64,000 bases of DNA. Origin: Bacteroidota bacterium (GTDB lineage: Bacteria > Bacteroidota > Bacteroidia > Bacteroidales > JACABE01). Shown here one piece after another: positions 1 through 9,073 of this stretch. The position numbers and the translations under genes were made by a program. The notes under the pieces are model-generated. The model had not been told where the DNA came from and did no database searches. It saw only the letters and a list, made by a program, of their open reading frames with translations. Location: positions 61,827 through 125,826 of the forward strand of contig JACABE010000006.1 in assembly GCA_013377005.1 (NCBI GenBank). Reading direction: 5' to 3'. Numbering within the stretch: the first letter of the stretch is position 1; the number at the start of each line of letters is the position of its first letter.

Positions 1-146
1 AAATATTTTCTCTTTCGCAGCAAAGTTTTGAGGAATTTAACATAAATGAGATTAAACTATTCTTATTATTAAATGTCTAACTAATTTATTTTTTTACAAT
101 AATTATAATACAATGTAATAAGAGGTTAAACTATAAATAATATAAT

Positions 147-1787
147 ATGAAAAAAAGGAATAGTTTTTTAATTACAATAATTTGTTTTTTTTTACTTGTA
201 TTTAATCATGGATTAGTTAGTGCTCAAACTTTTACTGAAATTTTGGGAAGACCCACTAATAATTCAATAACAGTTAGTATTTTATTCAATCAAAGTGTCA
301 GTTTGTATGTAGAATACGGAATCCAGCCTGGAATTTATCCTAATTCCACTGCAGTAATCACAAGCACTGCAAACATACCTGACGAAATAGATATGACAAA
401 CTTAAATCCAAATACAAAATACTATTACCGTTGTCGTTATCATACTAGCAGTAGTTCAACATTTTTGGCTGGTACAGAACATTCGTTCTACACACAGCGT
501 GCAGCAGGTAGTACTTTTACTTTTACCATCGAAGCTGATGAACATCTATATGATAAAAAGGGAGTTAAAAGTATTTATCAGATTTGTCTCAATAATCAAG
601 CAGAAGATAAACCCGATTTTATGCTATCTTTAGGTGATATTTTTGGTGATGATCATTATGTTTCAACTATGACTTCTGGTAAATCAGATACACTTCACAG
701 AAATTATTTACCTTTTATTGGAAGTATTTGTCATTCAATTCCTTTTTATATTTGTTTGGGAAACCATGAGGGTGAATTTGATTATTATCTGGCTCAAAAT
801 CCACCTAATAATATTGCTGTTTGGGGTACACTATTCCGCAAAATGTATTATCCTAATCCTTTCCCAAATAATTTTTATACAGGTAATACTGATGTTGAAC
901 CGTATAGCATGGGAAATCCTGAGAATTATTATGCTTGGAAATGGGGTAATGCCTTATTTGTCGTAATGGATGTTTACAGAGATCAATGCGATACTTCAGC
1001 TAAACCCACTAACTGGAATTGGTCATTGGGTTTACCTCAATATACATGGCTGAAAAATACTTTAGAAAATAGCACTGCACAGTATAAATTTGTTTTTGCA
1101 CATCATGTTTCAGGTCAAGGAAGAGGTGCAGCAGTTCAGTCAAAATTATTCGAATGGGGAGGTTATGAACAAAATGGAAACTATACTTTTAATACTAAAC
1201 GTCCGGGTTGGGCAAAGCCAATACATCAATTGTTTGTTGATAATGGAGTTAATATTTTCTTTCAAGGTCACGATCATTTGTTTGCTCATGAAATATTGGA
1301 TGGTGTAATTTATCAGGAAACACCAATGCCCAGTGACTCTACTTATGAAATCGGGATGCTGGCAAACGCTGATGCCTATACTTCAGATACAATTGGAGGA
1401 ACAGGTCATCTCAGAGTAACTGTTTCTCCAACCTGTGTAAAAGTTGATTTTGTTAGAGCTTATCTTCCAGCCGATACTTTAAGTGGATTACATCACAATG
1501 GAGAAGTTGCATTTAGTTATACTATAGGGAATTGCAGCTCTTCTATTAACGAAAAGTCAGTTATGGAGGTAAATTTGTTTCCAAATCCGGCTAAAGATAA
1601 CCTCTATGTTCAGATTCCTGAAAATATTGATAATTATTTGATTAAGCTATATAATGCTTTTGGTCAAATACTTTTGCAAACAAAATCTACCAATATTGAT
1701 ATTCATAATTTCCCAAATGGTATTTATATATTAAGCCTTGAAAGTAAAAACTTTAAAACAAATAAAAAATTAATTATTAATAGATAA
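147..1787 (+). CDS. Exported purple-acid-phosphatase-like metallophosphoesterase, T9SS type A
   Basis: A predicted secreted or surface phosphoesterase of 546 residues. A signal peptide covers residues 1-26. A fibronectin-like N-terminal domain of the kind seen in purple acid phosphatases covers about 28-120. The dimetal catalytic domain shows D131-E-H133, GD at 163-164, GNHE at 205-208, VFAH at 316-319 and GHDH at 374-377. The first motif is DxH, where plant and animal enzymes often have DxG. The C-terminus from about 475 is a T9SS type A sorting domain (NLFPNPAKDNLYV, then NGIYILSL). It lies 33 bp before a paralogue of similar length and appears to be the first gene of an eight-gene operon. 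The substrate is not known; a phosphate monoester or diester is an inference from the fold. Confidence 0.85.
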   Translation: MKKRNSFLITIICFFLLVFNHGLVSAQTFTEILGRPTNNSITVSILFNQSVSLYVEYGIQPGIYPNSTAVITSTANIPDEIDMTNLNPNTKYYYRCRYHTSSSSTFLAGTEHSFYTQRAAGSTFTFTIEADEHLYDKKGVKSIYQICLNNQAEDKPDFMLSLGDIFGDDHYVSTMTSGKSDTLHRNYLPFIGSICHSIPFYICLGNHEGEFDYYLAQNPPNNIAVWGTLFRKMYYPNPFPNNFYTGNTDVEPYSMGNPENYYAWKWGNALFVVMDVYRDQCDTSAKPTNWNWSLGLPQYTWLKNTLENSTAQYKFVFAHHVSGQGRGAAVQSKLFEWGGYEQNGNYTFNTKRPGWAKPIHQLFVDNGVNIFFQGHDHLFAHEILDGVIYQETPMPSDSTYEIGMLANADAYTSDTIGGTGHLRVTVSPTCVKVDFVRAYLPADTLSGLHHNGEVAFSYTIGNCSSSINEKSVMEVNLFPNPAKDNLYVQIPENIDNYLIKLYNAFGQILLQTKSTNIDIHNFPNGIYILSLESKNFKTNKKLIINR

Positions 1788-1820
1788 AGCAGTATATTTA
1801 AACAAATAAAAACATGCATT

Positions 1821-3485
1821 ATGAAGAAAGTACATATATTTTTATTTTTATTTTTATCGGTTAATTTAACTTTTAGTCAAAACTTCACAGAGATACTTGG
1901 CAGACCAACAAATACTTCAATTACAATGAACATTTTGTTTGACCAACAAGTAGATGTTTTTTGGGAATATGGTACTACATCTGGTGTATATTCAAATTCT
2001 ACTACTACTTTAGTTGCAAATGCAAATGTTCCTCTTGAAACAGATTTTATAAACTTACAAACAGATACAAAATATTATTATCGTACAAGATACCGTACAA
2101 ATGGTAGTTCATCAGCTTTTTTGGCTGGTACTGAACATAGTTTTCATACACCAAGACCAGCTGGAAGCGCATTTTCATTTGCAATAGAAGCAGATCCTCA
2201 TCTTGATACTAATTCGAATCCTGCTGCTTATACTTTAACACTTCAAAATATTTTCTCAAAAACTCCAGATTTTATGCTTGATTTAGGCGATATTTTTATG
2301 TCGGAAAAATTGCCAGTACCAATGCAGATACAATCAGAAATCACAAACCGTCATACTCTTTTCAGACCATATTTTAATGAAGTTTGCCATTCAGTTCCCT
2401 TATATCTTGTAATTGGAAATCACGAAGGCGAATTAGGCTGGTTGTTAAACGGTACAGCCAACAGTATGCCTGTAATGGCTTCAAATACCCGAAAGCTTTA
2501 TTATCCGAATCCTTATCCCAACTCATTTTATACAGGTGATACTACAAATCAACCGTTTATTGGACTTCGCGAAAATTATTATGCTTATGAATGGGGAAAT
2601 GTATTAATAGTAGCCCTTGACCCTTTTTGGTACACGCTTGTTAAAGGTGATTGGGGTTGGACGCTTGGCACAACACAGTACAGCTGGTTTAAAAGTGTTT
2701 TAGAAACCAGTCAAGCTAAATTTAAATTTGTTTTTTGTCATAATTTACTTGGTGGTAAAGGCAGTGATGCGCGTGGAGGGGCTGAATATGTCGACTTTTT
2801 TGAAATGGGTGGAAAGAATGCAGATTCAACTTGGGGTTTTACTGCCTATCGTCCTAACTTTCAAAAAACAATACATCAGTTAATGGTAGATAATCACGTT
2901 CAGATTTTCTTTCATGGACATGACCATTTATATGATAAACAAGATAAAGATGGAATGGTTTATCAGGAAGTGCCACAGCCATCTAATAGAAATATTACCA
3001 ATACGCAGGCTGTAAATTATGGCTATTTAAGTGGTGTAATAATACCAGGTAGAGGTTATTTACTAGTAAGTGTTACAGATTCCAGTGCCAAAGTAGATTA
3101 TTTTAAAACCTTTTTGCCAAACGAAGTAACGACGGGACATTCAAACGGAGAATTGGCTTATTCGTATACTATTACAGCTCCTGCTACTAATATTGCTGAA
3201 ATAAATGAAGCATCGGCAAAGTTTAGCATTGAGCAAAATTATCCAAACCCATTTAAGTCTGAAACTACTATTAAATATAAAGTTTCAACTGCCAATAATA
3301 TACAGCTTAGTGTTTATGATATGTTTGGAAGAGAAATTAAAACGCTCGTTAATCAATATCAAGCTGTTGGTAATTATGCTATTTCTCTTAATGCAAGTGA
3401 ATTATCACTTAAAACGGGTATTTACTATTACAAAATTACCTTGGGAAATTACTCAAAAAGCATGAAGATGATTTGTATTGAATAA
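1821..3485 (+). CDS. Second exported purple-acid-phosphatase-like metallophosphoesterase, T9SS type A
   Basis: A paralogue of the upstream gene with the same layout in 554 residues: signal peptide (about 1-19), fibronectin-like N-domain starting with a very similar TEILGRPTN motif, metallophosphoesterase domain, then a type A sorting domain (NYPNPFKSETTIKY near the end). Metal-site motifs are D125-P-H127, GD at 156-157, GNHE at 199-202, VFCH, and GHDH at 366-369. The sorting domain is of a different subtype (NYPNPF) from that of the first paralogue (LFPNPAK), so the catalytic parts are related by duplication while the tails differ. It is probably exported to the outer surface through T9SS. 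The tandem pair may differ in substrate or metal use, which cannot be read from the sequence. Confidence 0.85.
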   Translation: MKKVHIFLFLFLSVNLTFSQNFTEILGRPTNTSITMNILFDQQVDVFWEYGTTSGVYSNSTTTLVANANVPLETDFINLQTDTKYYYRTRYRTNGSSSAFLAGTEHSFHTPRPAGSAFSFAIEADPHLDTNSNPAAYTLTLQNIFSKTPDFMLDLGDIFMSEKLPVPMQIQSEITNRHTLFRPYFNEVCHSVPLYLVIGNHEGELGWLLNGTANSMPVMASNTRKLYYPNPYPNSFYTGDTTNQPFIGLRENYYAYEWGNVLIVALDPFWYTLVKGDWGWTLGTTQYSWFKSVLETSQAKFKFVFCHNLLGGKGSDARGGAEYVDFFEMGGKNADSTWGFTAYRPNFQKTIHQLMVDNHVQIFFHGHDHLYDKQDKDGMVYQEVPQPSNRNITNTQAVNYGYLSGVIIPGRGYLLVSVTDSSAKVDYFKTFLPNEVTTGHSNGELAYSYTITAPATNIAEINEASAKFSIEQNYPNPFKSETTIKYKVSTANNIQLSVYDMFGREIKTLVNQYQAVGNYAISLNASELSLKTGIYYYKITLGNYSKSMKMICIE

Positions 3486-3530
3486 TTTTAAGTCCGCTTT
3501 ATTCAAAATCACATTAGTTTATTCAATTGA

Positions 3531-4103
3531 ATGATGACAGATATTGATTTGTTGAAAAAAATAAAAAGCGGAGAAAAAGATGCTTTTAATGAGTTAATGG
3601 ATCTTTATGCACATAAAGTTATTAATACTTGTTATAGATTTTTGTTGAACAGAGAAGATGCAGAAGATATTTCACAAGAAGTTTTTATTGAAGTATTTCA
3701 ATCAATTAATTCCTTTCGAGGCGATTCAAAACTATCAACATGGATATATAGAATTGCAGTAACAAAATGTTTGGATGAAATAAAAAAACGTAATCGGAAA
3801 AAACGTATTGCGTCTCTCAAACAAATTTTACACATAGAAGAAGTGGCTAACTGGCTAACTGGCGGAACAATGCCAGATAAATCAATTCAAGAAAAGGAAA
3901 AATTGAAAGAATTAATGCAAGCGTTAAATATTTTGCCTGACAATCAAAGAATAGCGTTTACATTGAGCAAAATGGAAGGCTATAATAATTCAGAAATTGC
4001 AGCAATTATGAATACCACTACCATTGCTGTCGAGTCGCTTGTATCACGTGCAGGTAAGAAAGTTAAAGGCGAATTAGAATCTATTCTTAAAAATAATTCT
4101 TAA
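3531..4103 (+). CDS. ECF-type RNA polymerase sigma factor
   Basis: A 190-residue group 4 (extracytoplasmic function) sigma-70 factor. The sigma-2 region holds the core-binding segment AEDISQEVFIEVFQS and the -10 recognition segment FRGDSKLSTWIYRIAV. The sigma-4 region contains the helix-turn-helix around EGYNNSEIAAIMNTT. Two adjacent ATG codons (3531 and 3534) could serve as the start. It is followed 70 bp later by a one-helix membrane protein and then by a periplasmic CnrX/CpxP-like protein, the usual set for an ECF factor held at the membrane by a small anti-sigma and a periplasmic sensor. It probably controls the surrounding phosphatase/sulfotransferase genes, an inference from position. 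Identification as ECF sigma is firm; the signal is unknown. Confidence 0.92.
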   Translation: MMTDIDLLKKIKSGEKDAFNELMDLYAHKVINTCYRFLLNREDAEDISQEVFIEVFQSINSFRGDSKLSTWIYRIAVTKCLDEIKKRNRKKRIASLKQILHIEEVANWLTGGTMPDKSIQEKEKLKELMQALNILPDNQRIAFTLSKMEGYNNSEIAAIMNTTTIAVESLVSRAGKKVKGELESILKNNS

Positions 4104-4173
4104 AAGTGCCAGAAAACAAAATAATAATCGTCAAATATATTATAATCATATAGAACTTATTTACAGTAAACGA

Positions 4174-4443
4174 ATGAATGCTTTTAAAGAGTTTGAAAAT
4201 ATCGAAAATATTGAACCTTCGGAAGAATGGAAACTATCATTAATGGAAAAACTTGCAACAGTTAAGCACGAATCTACCTCAGGTTTTATTAAAAACAATC
4301 TAGTAATAGTTGTTTTTTTTGTTGTTATTTTCAACTTTGGTTTTATATTAAATTCAATAGTTAGTAAACCACAAAAAATAACAAATAGAAATAATGAACT
4401 TATGCTTATTTCTAAAGAATTATTGATTACTGAATTTCAATAA
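4174..4443 (+). CDS. Small one-helix membrane protein, candidate anti-sigma factor (CnrY-like position)
   Basis: An 89-residue protein with an acidic, helical N-terminus (FENIENIEPSEEW, then LSLMEKL), one membrane helix at about residues 41-62 and a short periplasmic tail. It has no zinc-finger (ZAS) cysteines. The size, one-helix topology and place directly between an ECF sigma factor and a periplasmic sensor-like protein fit a CnrY-type anti-sigma factor. In that system the short cytosolic segment wraps around the sigma factor. The sequence alone is too short for a firm family call, so the role is inferred from context. It is 13 bp upstream of the next gene and surely co-transcribed with it. 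Confidence 0.6.
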   Translation: MNAFKEFENIENIEPSEEWKLSLMEKLATVKHESTSGFIKNNLVIVVFFVVIFNFGFILNSIVSKPQKITNRNNELMLISKELLITEFQ

Positions 4444-4456
4444 ACAATATAACAGT

Positions 4457-4936
4457 ATGGATATTTTTGCTCAAAAAAAGTTATTAGTAAGAATAGTAAT
4501 ATTACTATCATTGTTGAATCTGTTTTCAATAGGTGTATTTATTTGGAAAGATTTTTTCCACAAGCATCCACCAGTAAATCAATCTTATGATAATCGTGAT
4601 GTATCTGATTTTTTAAAAAGTGAACTTAACTTAACTGAAAAACAAATTGAGCAATTCAGAAGTCTTCGTACTGAATTCTTTGAAAAAGAGAAGATACTAT
4701 CAAATACCATGCGAGATGAAAGAGATTCTATGAATCAGGAAATGTTTAATAACCAAACTAATGATGATTTGGTAATGTCAATGGCTCAGAGGATTGCTGA
4801 GAATGAAAAAAAAATGGAACTTTTACGTTATGAACAGGCAAAACAATTAAAAAAAATCTGCTCTTCGGAGCAACTGGAAAAGTTTCATTATTTAGTTAAA
4901 GAAATTAGAGATTGTTTAAAGCCTGATAATAAATAA
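4457..4936 (+). CDS. Periplasmic CnrX/CpxP/Spy-like helical sensor protein
   Basis: A 159-residue protein with one N-terminal membrane helix (about 10-31) and a periplasmic, charged, all-helical domain. That domain has the pattern LNLTEKQIEQFRSLR followed by long helices rich in Glu, Lys, Met and Gln (AENEKKMELLRYEQAKQLKK). This pattern is typical of the heavy-metal-resistance/CpxP/Spy superfamily. Because it follows an ECF sigma factor and a one-helix protein, the closest functional model is CnrX, the periplasmic metal sensor that restrains CnrY. The ligand here is not known. His and Cys residues are few (His-Lys-His just after the membrane helix; two Cys near the C-terminus), so metal sensing is only a possibility; stress or misfolding sensing is an alternative. 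Confidence 0.72.
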   Translation: MDIFAQKKLLVRIVILLSLLNLFSIGVFIWKDFFHKHPPVNQSYDNRDVSDFLKSELNLTEKQIEQFRSLRTEFFEKEKILSNTMRDERDSMNQEMFNNQTNDDLVMSMAQRIAENEKKMELLRYEQAKQLKKICSSEQLEKFHYLVKEIRDCLKPDNK

Positions 4937-4978
4937 ACTAATGTCATAAAAAGAAATTATTATAAAATATGTAGTATT

Positions 4979-7234
4979 ATGTTAAAAAAAATCACCTTGA
5001 TGGCTCTGATTGTTTTATTTTATTTCCAATCTAATGCTCAAAAACTTCGTTCTTTCAAACTGCCCGAAACAGGACAAAACACCAGCTATACGTCAACTCA
5101 TGGTGAAGATGCTGATTTTCTCTTTAACCCTATTTCATTGACCAATAATGGCGATGGAACTGTAACTGATAATAATACCGGACTGATGTGGCAAAAAGTG
5201 GATGGTGGCGAAATGACTTTTGAAAATGCAGTGACTTATTGTAACAATTTGGTTTTGGGAGCATATTCAGATTGGCGTCTTCCAACTGCTATTGAATTAT
5301 TTAGTATAAATAATCATGGAAAAATTAATCCTGCCATTGATACAACATTTTTTACAAAAACGCTTGCAGAGTATTGGTGGACAAGTCAAAAACGTGCAGA
5401 TGATACTACAAAAATATGGGCAGTAAATTCCGGAGGTGGTATTGGTGCACATCCAAAATCGGAAACAATGAGTGCAGGTGGAACGAAAAAATTTCATGTA
5501 AGGGCAGTGAGGGATGCCATTTCAACTACTTTTAATGTTTCTCATTTTATAGATAATGGCAACGGAACAATCACTGATAATTCTACAGGATTGGTATGGC
5601 AAAAAAGCAAAGCTTCAAATACAATGACCTGGGAACAGGCACTTTCTTATGCTGATACTTTTTCTTTGGCAGGGAAATCAGATTGGAGATTACCAAATAT
5701 AAAAGAACTCCAATCTCTAAATAATGTAAATAAACACCATCCCTCATTTGATGTAGCTTATTTTACGAATGTAGTCTCAGGAAATTTTTGGTCATCCACA
5801 ACAATGTATAATACTGCAACAAAAGCATGGGATATTAATGTGGATTACGGCATAGTTTCCTATAATGATAAAACTTTAAGTGAAAATGTATTATTGGTTA
5901 GAGGAGGTATGGATTTAACTGATTTAAATTTTACTGAAGCTATAATACCTGCTGATAGTTTTAGTATGGGCGATCATTTCGGCTTTGTTGATCCGGGACA
6001 TCCTAGCGATGAAACGCCTATACATTCAGTAAAAGTTGATTCTTTTTTAATAGCAAAAACAGAAACTACCAATCAGCAATTCCTTGATTTCTTAAATTCA
6101 TCATTGCTGAATGGATTGATAACTGTTCAGAATAATATAGTTTACAGAGTAGGAGATACTAATATTTTATGTTATACCAACCAATATGCTTCTTACTACA
6201 GCATCAGCTATAGTGGTGGAGTTTTTTCTATGGCTGATTTCAGAGCCAATCATCCTGTAGTTGGTGTCATGTGGTTTGGTGATATTGCTTTTTGCAATTG
6301 GCTAAGTGTTCAGAACGGATTGCAGGAATGTTATAATCTGCAAACAGGAGATTGTGATTTCAATAAAAATGGTTACCGCCTTCCTACTGAAGCAGAATGG
6401 GAATGGGCAGGAAGAGGTGGAAATACCAATCCTTATCTGAATTATGCAACTTCTAATACTATTGATATTACAAAAGCAAATCTTCCTAACTCAGGAGATC
6501 CGTATGAAGTAACTGATTATCCAAATACCACACCTGTGGGTTTTTATAATGGAAGTTTGAAGCAAAAAACAGATTATAACTGGCCGGGAAGTGCAAGCAG
6601 TTATCAGACTTCAAATGGTGCAAATGCTTATGGATTGTATGATATGCAAGGCAATGTATGGGAGTTGATAAACGACTGGTACGGGCAAAATTACTATAGC
6701 TTAAGTCCTTACGATAACCCCAAAGGTCCTACTTCAGGATTTATTATGCCTGATGGAAAACCTTATCGCGGAATGCGTGGAGGCAATTGGTATAATGGAC
6801 TTGTTACCAATGGAGTGAATGATGGACACTCACGTATTTCGAACCGCAATCCATCTTATTATCGAGGTCCTCAGGATCCTAATCATCCATGGTATCATAT
6901 AGGGTTTAGAGTAGCGAGAAAATATGATGGAAGTACAACAGGTATTAATGATATACACGGTAACACCTCATCAGAAATACAAGATTTTTTAATTTACCCA
7001 AATCCTGTGAATAGTTGTGCCAGCATCCAGTTTAAGCTTTTGAATTCCAAAAATATTTCATTAAATATTTATAACTCATACGGGCAATTGATAACAAATT
7101 TAGCAGACGTTAAATTAGAGTCAGGTTTATATAAATATCAATGGAATGCCGGTATATATCCGAATGGTATTTATTTTATTAAGTTAAGTGCTAACAATAT
7201 GGAATTTATAAAAAAAATAGTTTTAATTAAATAA
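4979..7234 (+). CDS. Exported protein: two DUF1566 domains, FGE-sulfatase (SUMF1-like) domain, T9SS type A
   Basis: A 751-residue exported protein. After a signal peptide (about 1-20) come two DUF1566/Lcl-type repeats. Each has a D-N-x-T-G-L-[MV]-W-Q-K entry and an SDWRLP motif (about 58-180 and 188-310). A formylglycine-generating-enzyme-like fold follows at about 320-645 (FLIAKTETTNQQFLDFLN, GYRLPTEAEWEWAGRGG, NVWELINDWYG, RGMRGGNWYNG, GFRVARK). A type A sorting domain starts at about 670. The region that carries the two active-site cysteines of true FGE (just after the RGGSW-like motif) reads GNWYNGLVTNG...GHSRISNRN and has no cysteine, so sulfatase activation is unlikely. The fold may serve binding, as in C-lectin-related proteins. 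It sits 42 bp after the sensor gene and 8 bp before the arylsulfotransferase-like gene. Confidence 0.85.
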   Translation: MLKKITLMALIVLFYFQSNAQKLRSFKLPETGQNTSYTSTHGEDADFLFNPISLTNNGDGTVTDNNTGLMWQKVDGGEMTFENAVTYCNNLVLGAYSDWRLPTAIELFSINNHGKINPAIDTTFFTKTLAEYWWTSQKRADDTTKIWAVNSGGGIGAHPKSETMSAGGTKKFHVRAVRDAISTTFNVSHFIDNGNGTITDNSTGLVWQKSKASNTMTWEQALSYADTFSLAGKSDWRLPNIKELQSLNNVNKHHPSFDVAYFTNVVSGNFWSSTTMYNTATKAWDINVDYGIVSYNDKTLSENVLLVRGGMDLTDLNFTEAIIPADSFSMGDHFGFVDPGHPSDETPIHSVKVDSFLIAKTETTNQQFLDFLNSSLLNGLITVQNNIVYRVGDTNILCYTNQYASYYSISYSGGVFSMADFRANHPVVGVMWFGDIAFCNWLSVQNGLQECYNLQTGDCDFNKNGYRLPTEAEWEWAGRGGNTNPYLNYATSNTIDITKANLPNSGDPYEVTDYPNTTPVGFYNGSLKQKTDYNWPGSASSYQTSNGANAYGLYDMQGNVWELINDWYGQNYYSLSPYDNPKGPTSGFIMPDGKPYRGMRGGNWYNGLVTNGVNDGHSRISNRNPSYYRGPQDPNHPWYHIGFRVARKYDGSTTGINDIHGNTSSEIQDFLIYPNPVNSCASIQFKLLNSKNISLNIYNSYGQLITNLADVKLESGLYKYQWNAGIYPNGIYFIKLSANNMEFIKKIVLIK

Positions 7235-7242
7235 TTTATAAT

Positions 7243-9036
7243 ATGAGAAAACTACTATTTATTACCTGCTTTTTCGTTTGTTCATTTTCTTTATTTGCAC
7301 AGGAAAGTTTTATGATACAGACCGAAACCAGATACTGGGATGATTCAAAAGCATATAATGGCTATACGCTTTTTGGTACAAGAGGAACTACATATTTAAT
7401 AGACATGGAGGGGCATGTAATTCACACTTGGCCCATTGGTACAAATCCTCGTTTTACTGAAGCCGGCACTTTGCTGGATGCAGTTGGAGGTAACCCAAGC
7501 AGTCAGAATTCATGGAAAGAATTAGATTGGAACGGAAACACTGTATGGTCATACACAGAAACTCGTTCAACTTATCACGGACACCATGATTTTGCAAAAA
7601 TTTATAATCCAAAACTTGGCGATTCTACATTTATTTATATAGCTAATAAAGATTTAACCTCAGCACAATGTTTGGCTGCCGGATGCGATGCCTCTAATAC
7701 CTATACAAATCCGCAGATGGATGCAATAGTTGAGGTTGACAGACAAGGAAACGTTATTTGGGAATGGTGTTTTTTCGATCATGTTGTTCAGGATATGTAT
7801 CCAAGCTTATCCACTTATGGTGTTATTGCAAACACTCCCGGAAAAATCGACTTGAATTTAAGAGGAAATCCTGTAAAAAGTGATTGGATGCATTGCAATT
7901 CCCTTGATTATAGACAAGATTCTGATTTAATTGTTATAAATTCAGTACATGGAGAGTTTTATGTAATTGATCATGGAAATACTTTTATAGCGAATCAACC
8001 TGCTAATAGTATTGCATTGGCTGCCACAACTGCAGGCGATTTTAAATATCGTTTTGGCGACCCTGCCAAATATGATAAAGGTGATCCTCCTTCAGTTTTA
8101 GACAATTGGGAAAAAGCAACTGCCGGACACAAACAATTAGGGGGTTCTCACGATATACAATGGATAAAACCAGGTTTACCCGGAGCAGGAAATTTCTTAG
8201 TTTTTAACAATGCCGAAAATCTCTTTGAGCTTACGCCTCAATCCTATATTGTTGAAATTAATCCATATTTAAATGCTACAGGTACAAATACCGGTAGCTT
8301 TGTAAACCCTCCTTTAGCTGGATACAATGTTGTTAATACTCCTGATAATAATCTGATGAAGGAAAAGAAAAATGTTTCTAAACAAATTGTTTGGAGATAT
8401 TCCAGTAAAAACAATACTTCATTTTATAGCACCATTGGATCAAGTGCTCAACGTTTACCTAATGGAAATACTTTGGTTTGTTCAATGAACGATGGTCATT
8501 TCTTTGAAGTAAGACCTGCTGATACTTCAATTGTTTGGGAATATATAAATCCAATGACCAGAGATGGCATTAAGAAAGTAAAAGTGGATAATTATCCTAC
8601 TTATAATGGGGTTTTCAGAGCTTACAGATATACTGCTACACATCCTGCTTTGAATGGGCAGACTCTAACCCCAGGAAATACCATGACAGGTTCAACACCC
8701 AACTATTTTACGCCTGCTGACCTGACTTCAATTAAAGAAACAGAAGAAATTAAAAGCCCTGATGATATATTGAATCAGAATTATCCGAATCCTTTTTCAA
8801 ATTATACTACCATTGAATTTGAAATCAATGAATCGAAGAAATTGAATGTAATTATTTATGATTTGGGTGGAAATCAGATTAAATTACTGACTGATAGAAA
8901 TTATCCTAAAGGAAAACATCAATTGCAGTGGGATAGCAGCAATGAAAATGGTGTAAGAATGGCCAACGGAATGTATTTTTATATCCTGAAAGCAGATAAT
9001 CAACAAATGTGCAAAAAAATGATAATGCTTAAATAA
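7243..9036 (+). CDS. Exported arylsulfotransferase (ASST)-like protein 1, T9SS type A
   Basis: A 597-residue protein with a signal peptide (1-19) and a beta-propeller of the aryl-sulfate sulfotransferase family. It closes with a type A sorting domain (NQNYPNPFSNYTTIEFEI and onward). ASST motifs visible are YHGHHDFAKI, DWMHCNSLDY, GGSHDIQWI and SSAQRLPNGNTLVC. Family members move sulfate between phenolic esters without PAPS through a catalytic histidine. At the position where the second paralogue has SVRGNSEVWVID, this one has SVHGEFYVID, so the arginine expected to bind sulfate is replaced by histidine. The protein may therefore be altered in activity. It starts 8 bp after the FGE-like gene and precedes its paralogue by 37 bp, in a common operon. 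Confidence 0.82.
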   Translation: MRKLLFITCFFVCSFSLFAQESFMIQTETRYWDDSKAYNGYTLFGTRGTTYLIDMEGHVIHTWPIGTNPRFTEAGTLLDAVGGNPSSQNSWKELDWNGNTVWSYTETRSTYHGHHDFAKIYNPKLGDSTFIYIANKDLTSAQCLAAGCDASNTYTNPQMDAIVEVDRQGNVIWEWCFFDHVVQDMYPSLSTYGVIANTPGKIDLNLRGNPVKSDWMHCNSLDYRQDSDLIVINSVHGEFYVIDHGNTFIANQPANSIALAATTAGDFKYRFGDPAKYDKGDPPSVLDNWEKATAGHKQLGGSHDIQWIKPGLPGAGNFLVFNNAENLFELTPQSYIVEINPYLNATGTNTGSFVNPPLAGYNVVNTPDNNLMKEKKNVSKQIVWRYSSKNNTSFYSTIGSSAQRLPNGNTLVCSMNDGHFFEVRPADTSIVWEYINPMTRDGIKKVKVDNYPTYNGVFRAYRYTATHPALNGQTLTPGNTMTGSTPNYFTPADLTSIKETEEIKSPDDILNQNYPNPFSNYTTIEFEINESKKLNVIIYDLGGNQIKLLTDRNYPKGKHQLQWDSSNENGVRMANGMYFYILKADNQQMCKKMIMLK

Positions 9037-9073
9037 TACTTAAAATTATTGGAAATACTTAAAAAGAATTATA

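Noticed and set aside
1..35. Similarity between the first bases of the window (read in reverse) and the CCTCGCGGCTTTGCTTTGG segment at 63907.
   Set aside because: The shared part is only about a dozen bases with gaps; too little to call a repeat.
4979..7234. A sulfatase-activating formylglycine enzyme.
   Set aside because: The active-site cysteines are absent from the expected segment and no sulfatase gene is in the window.
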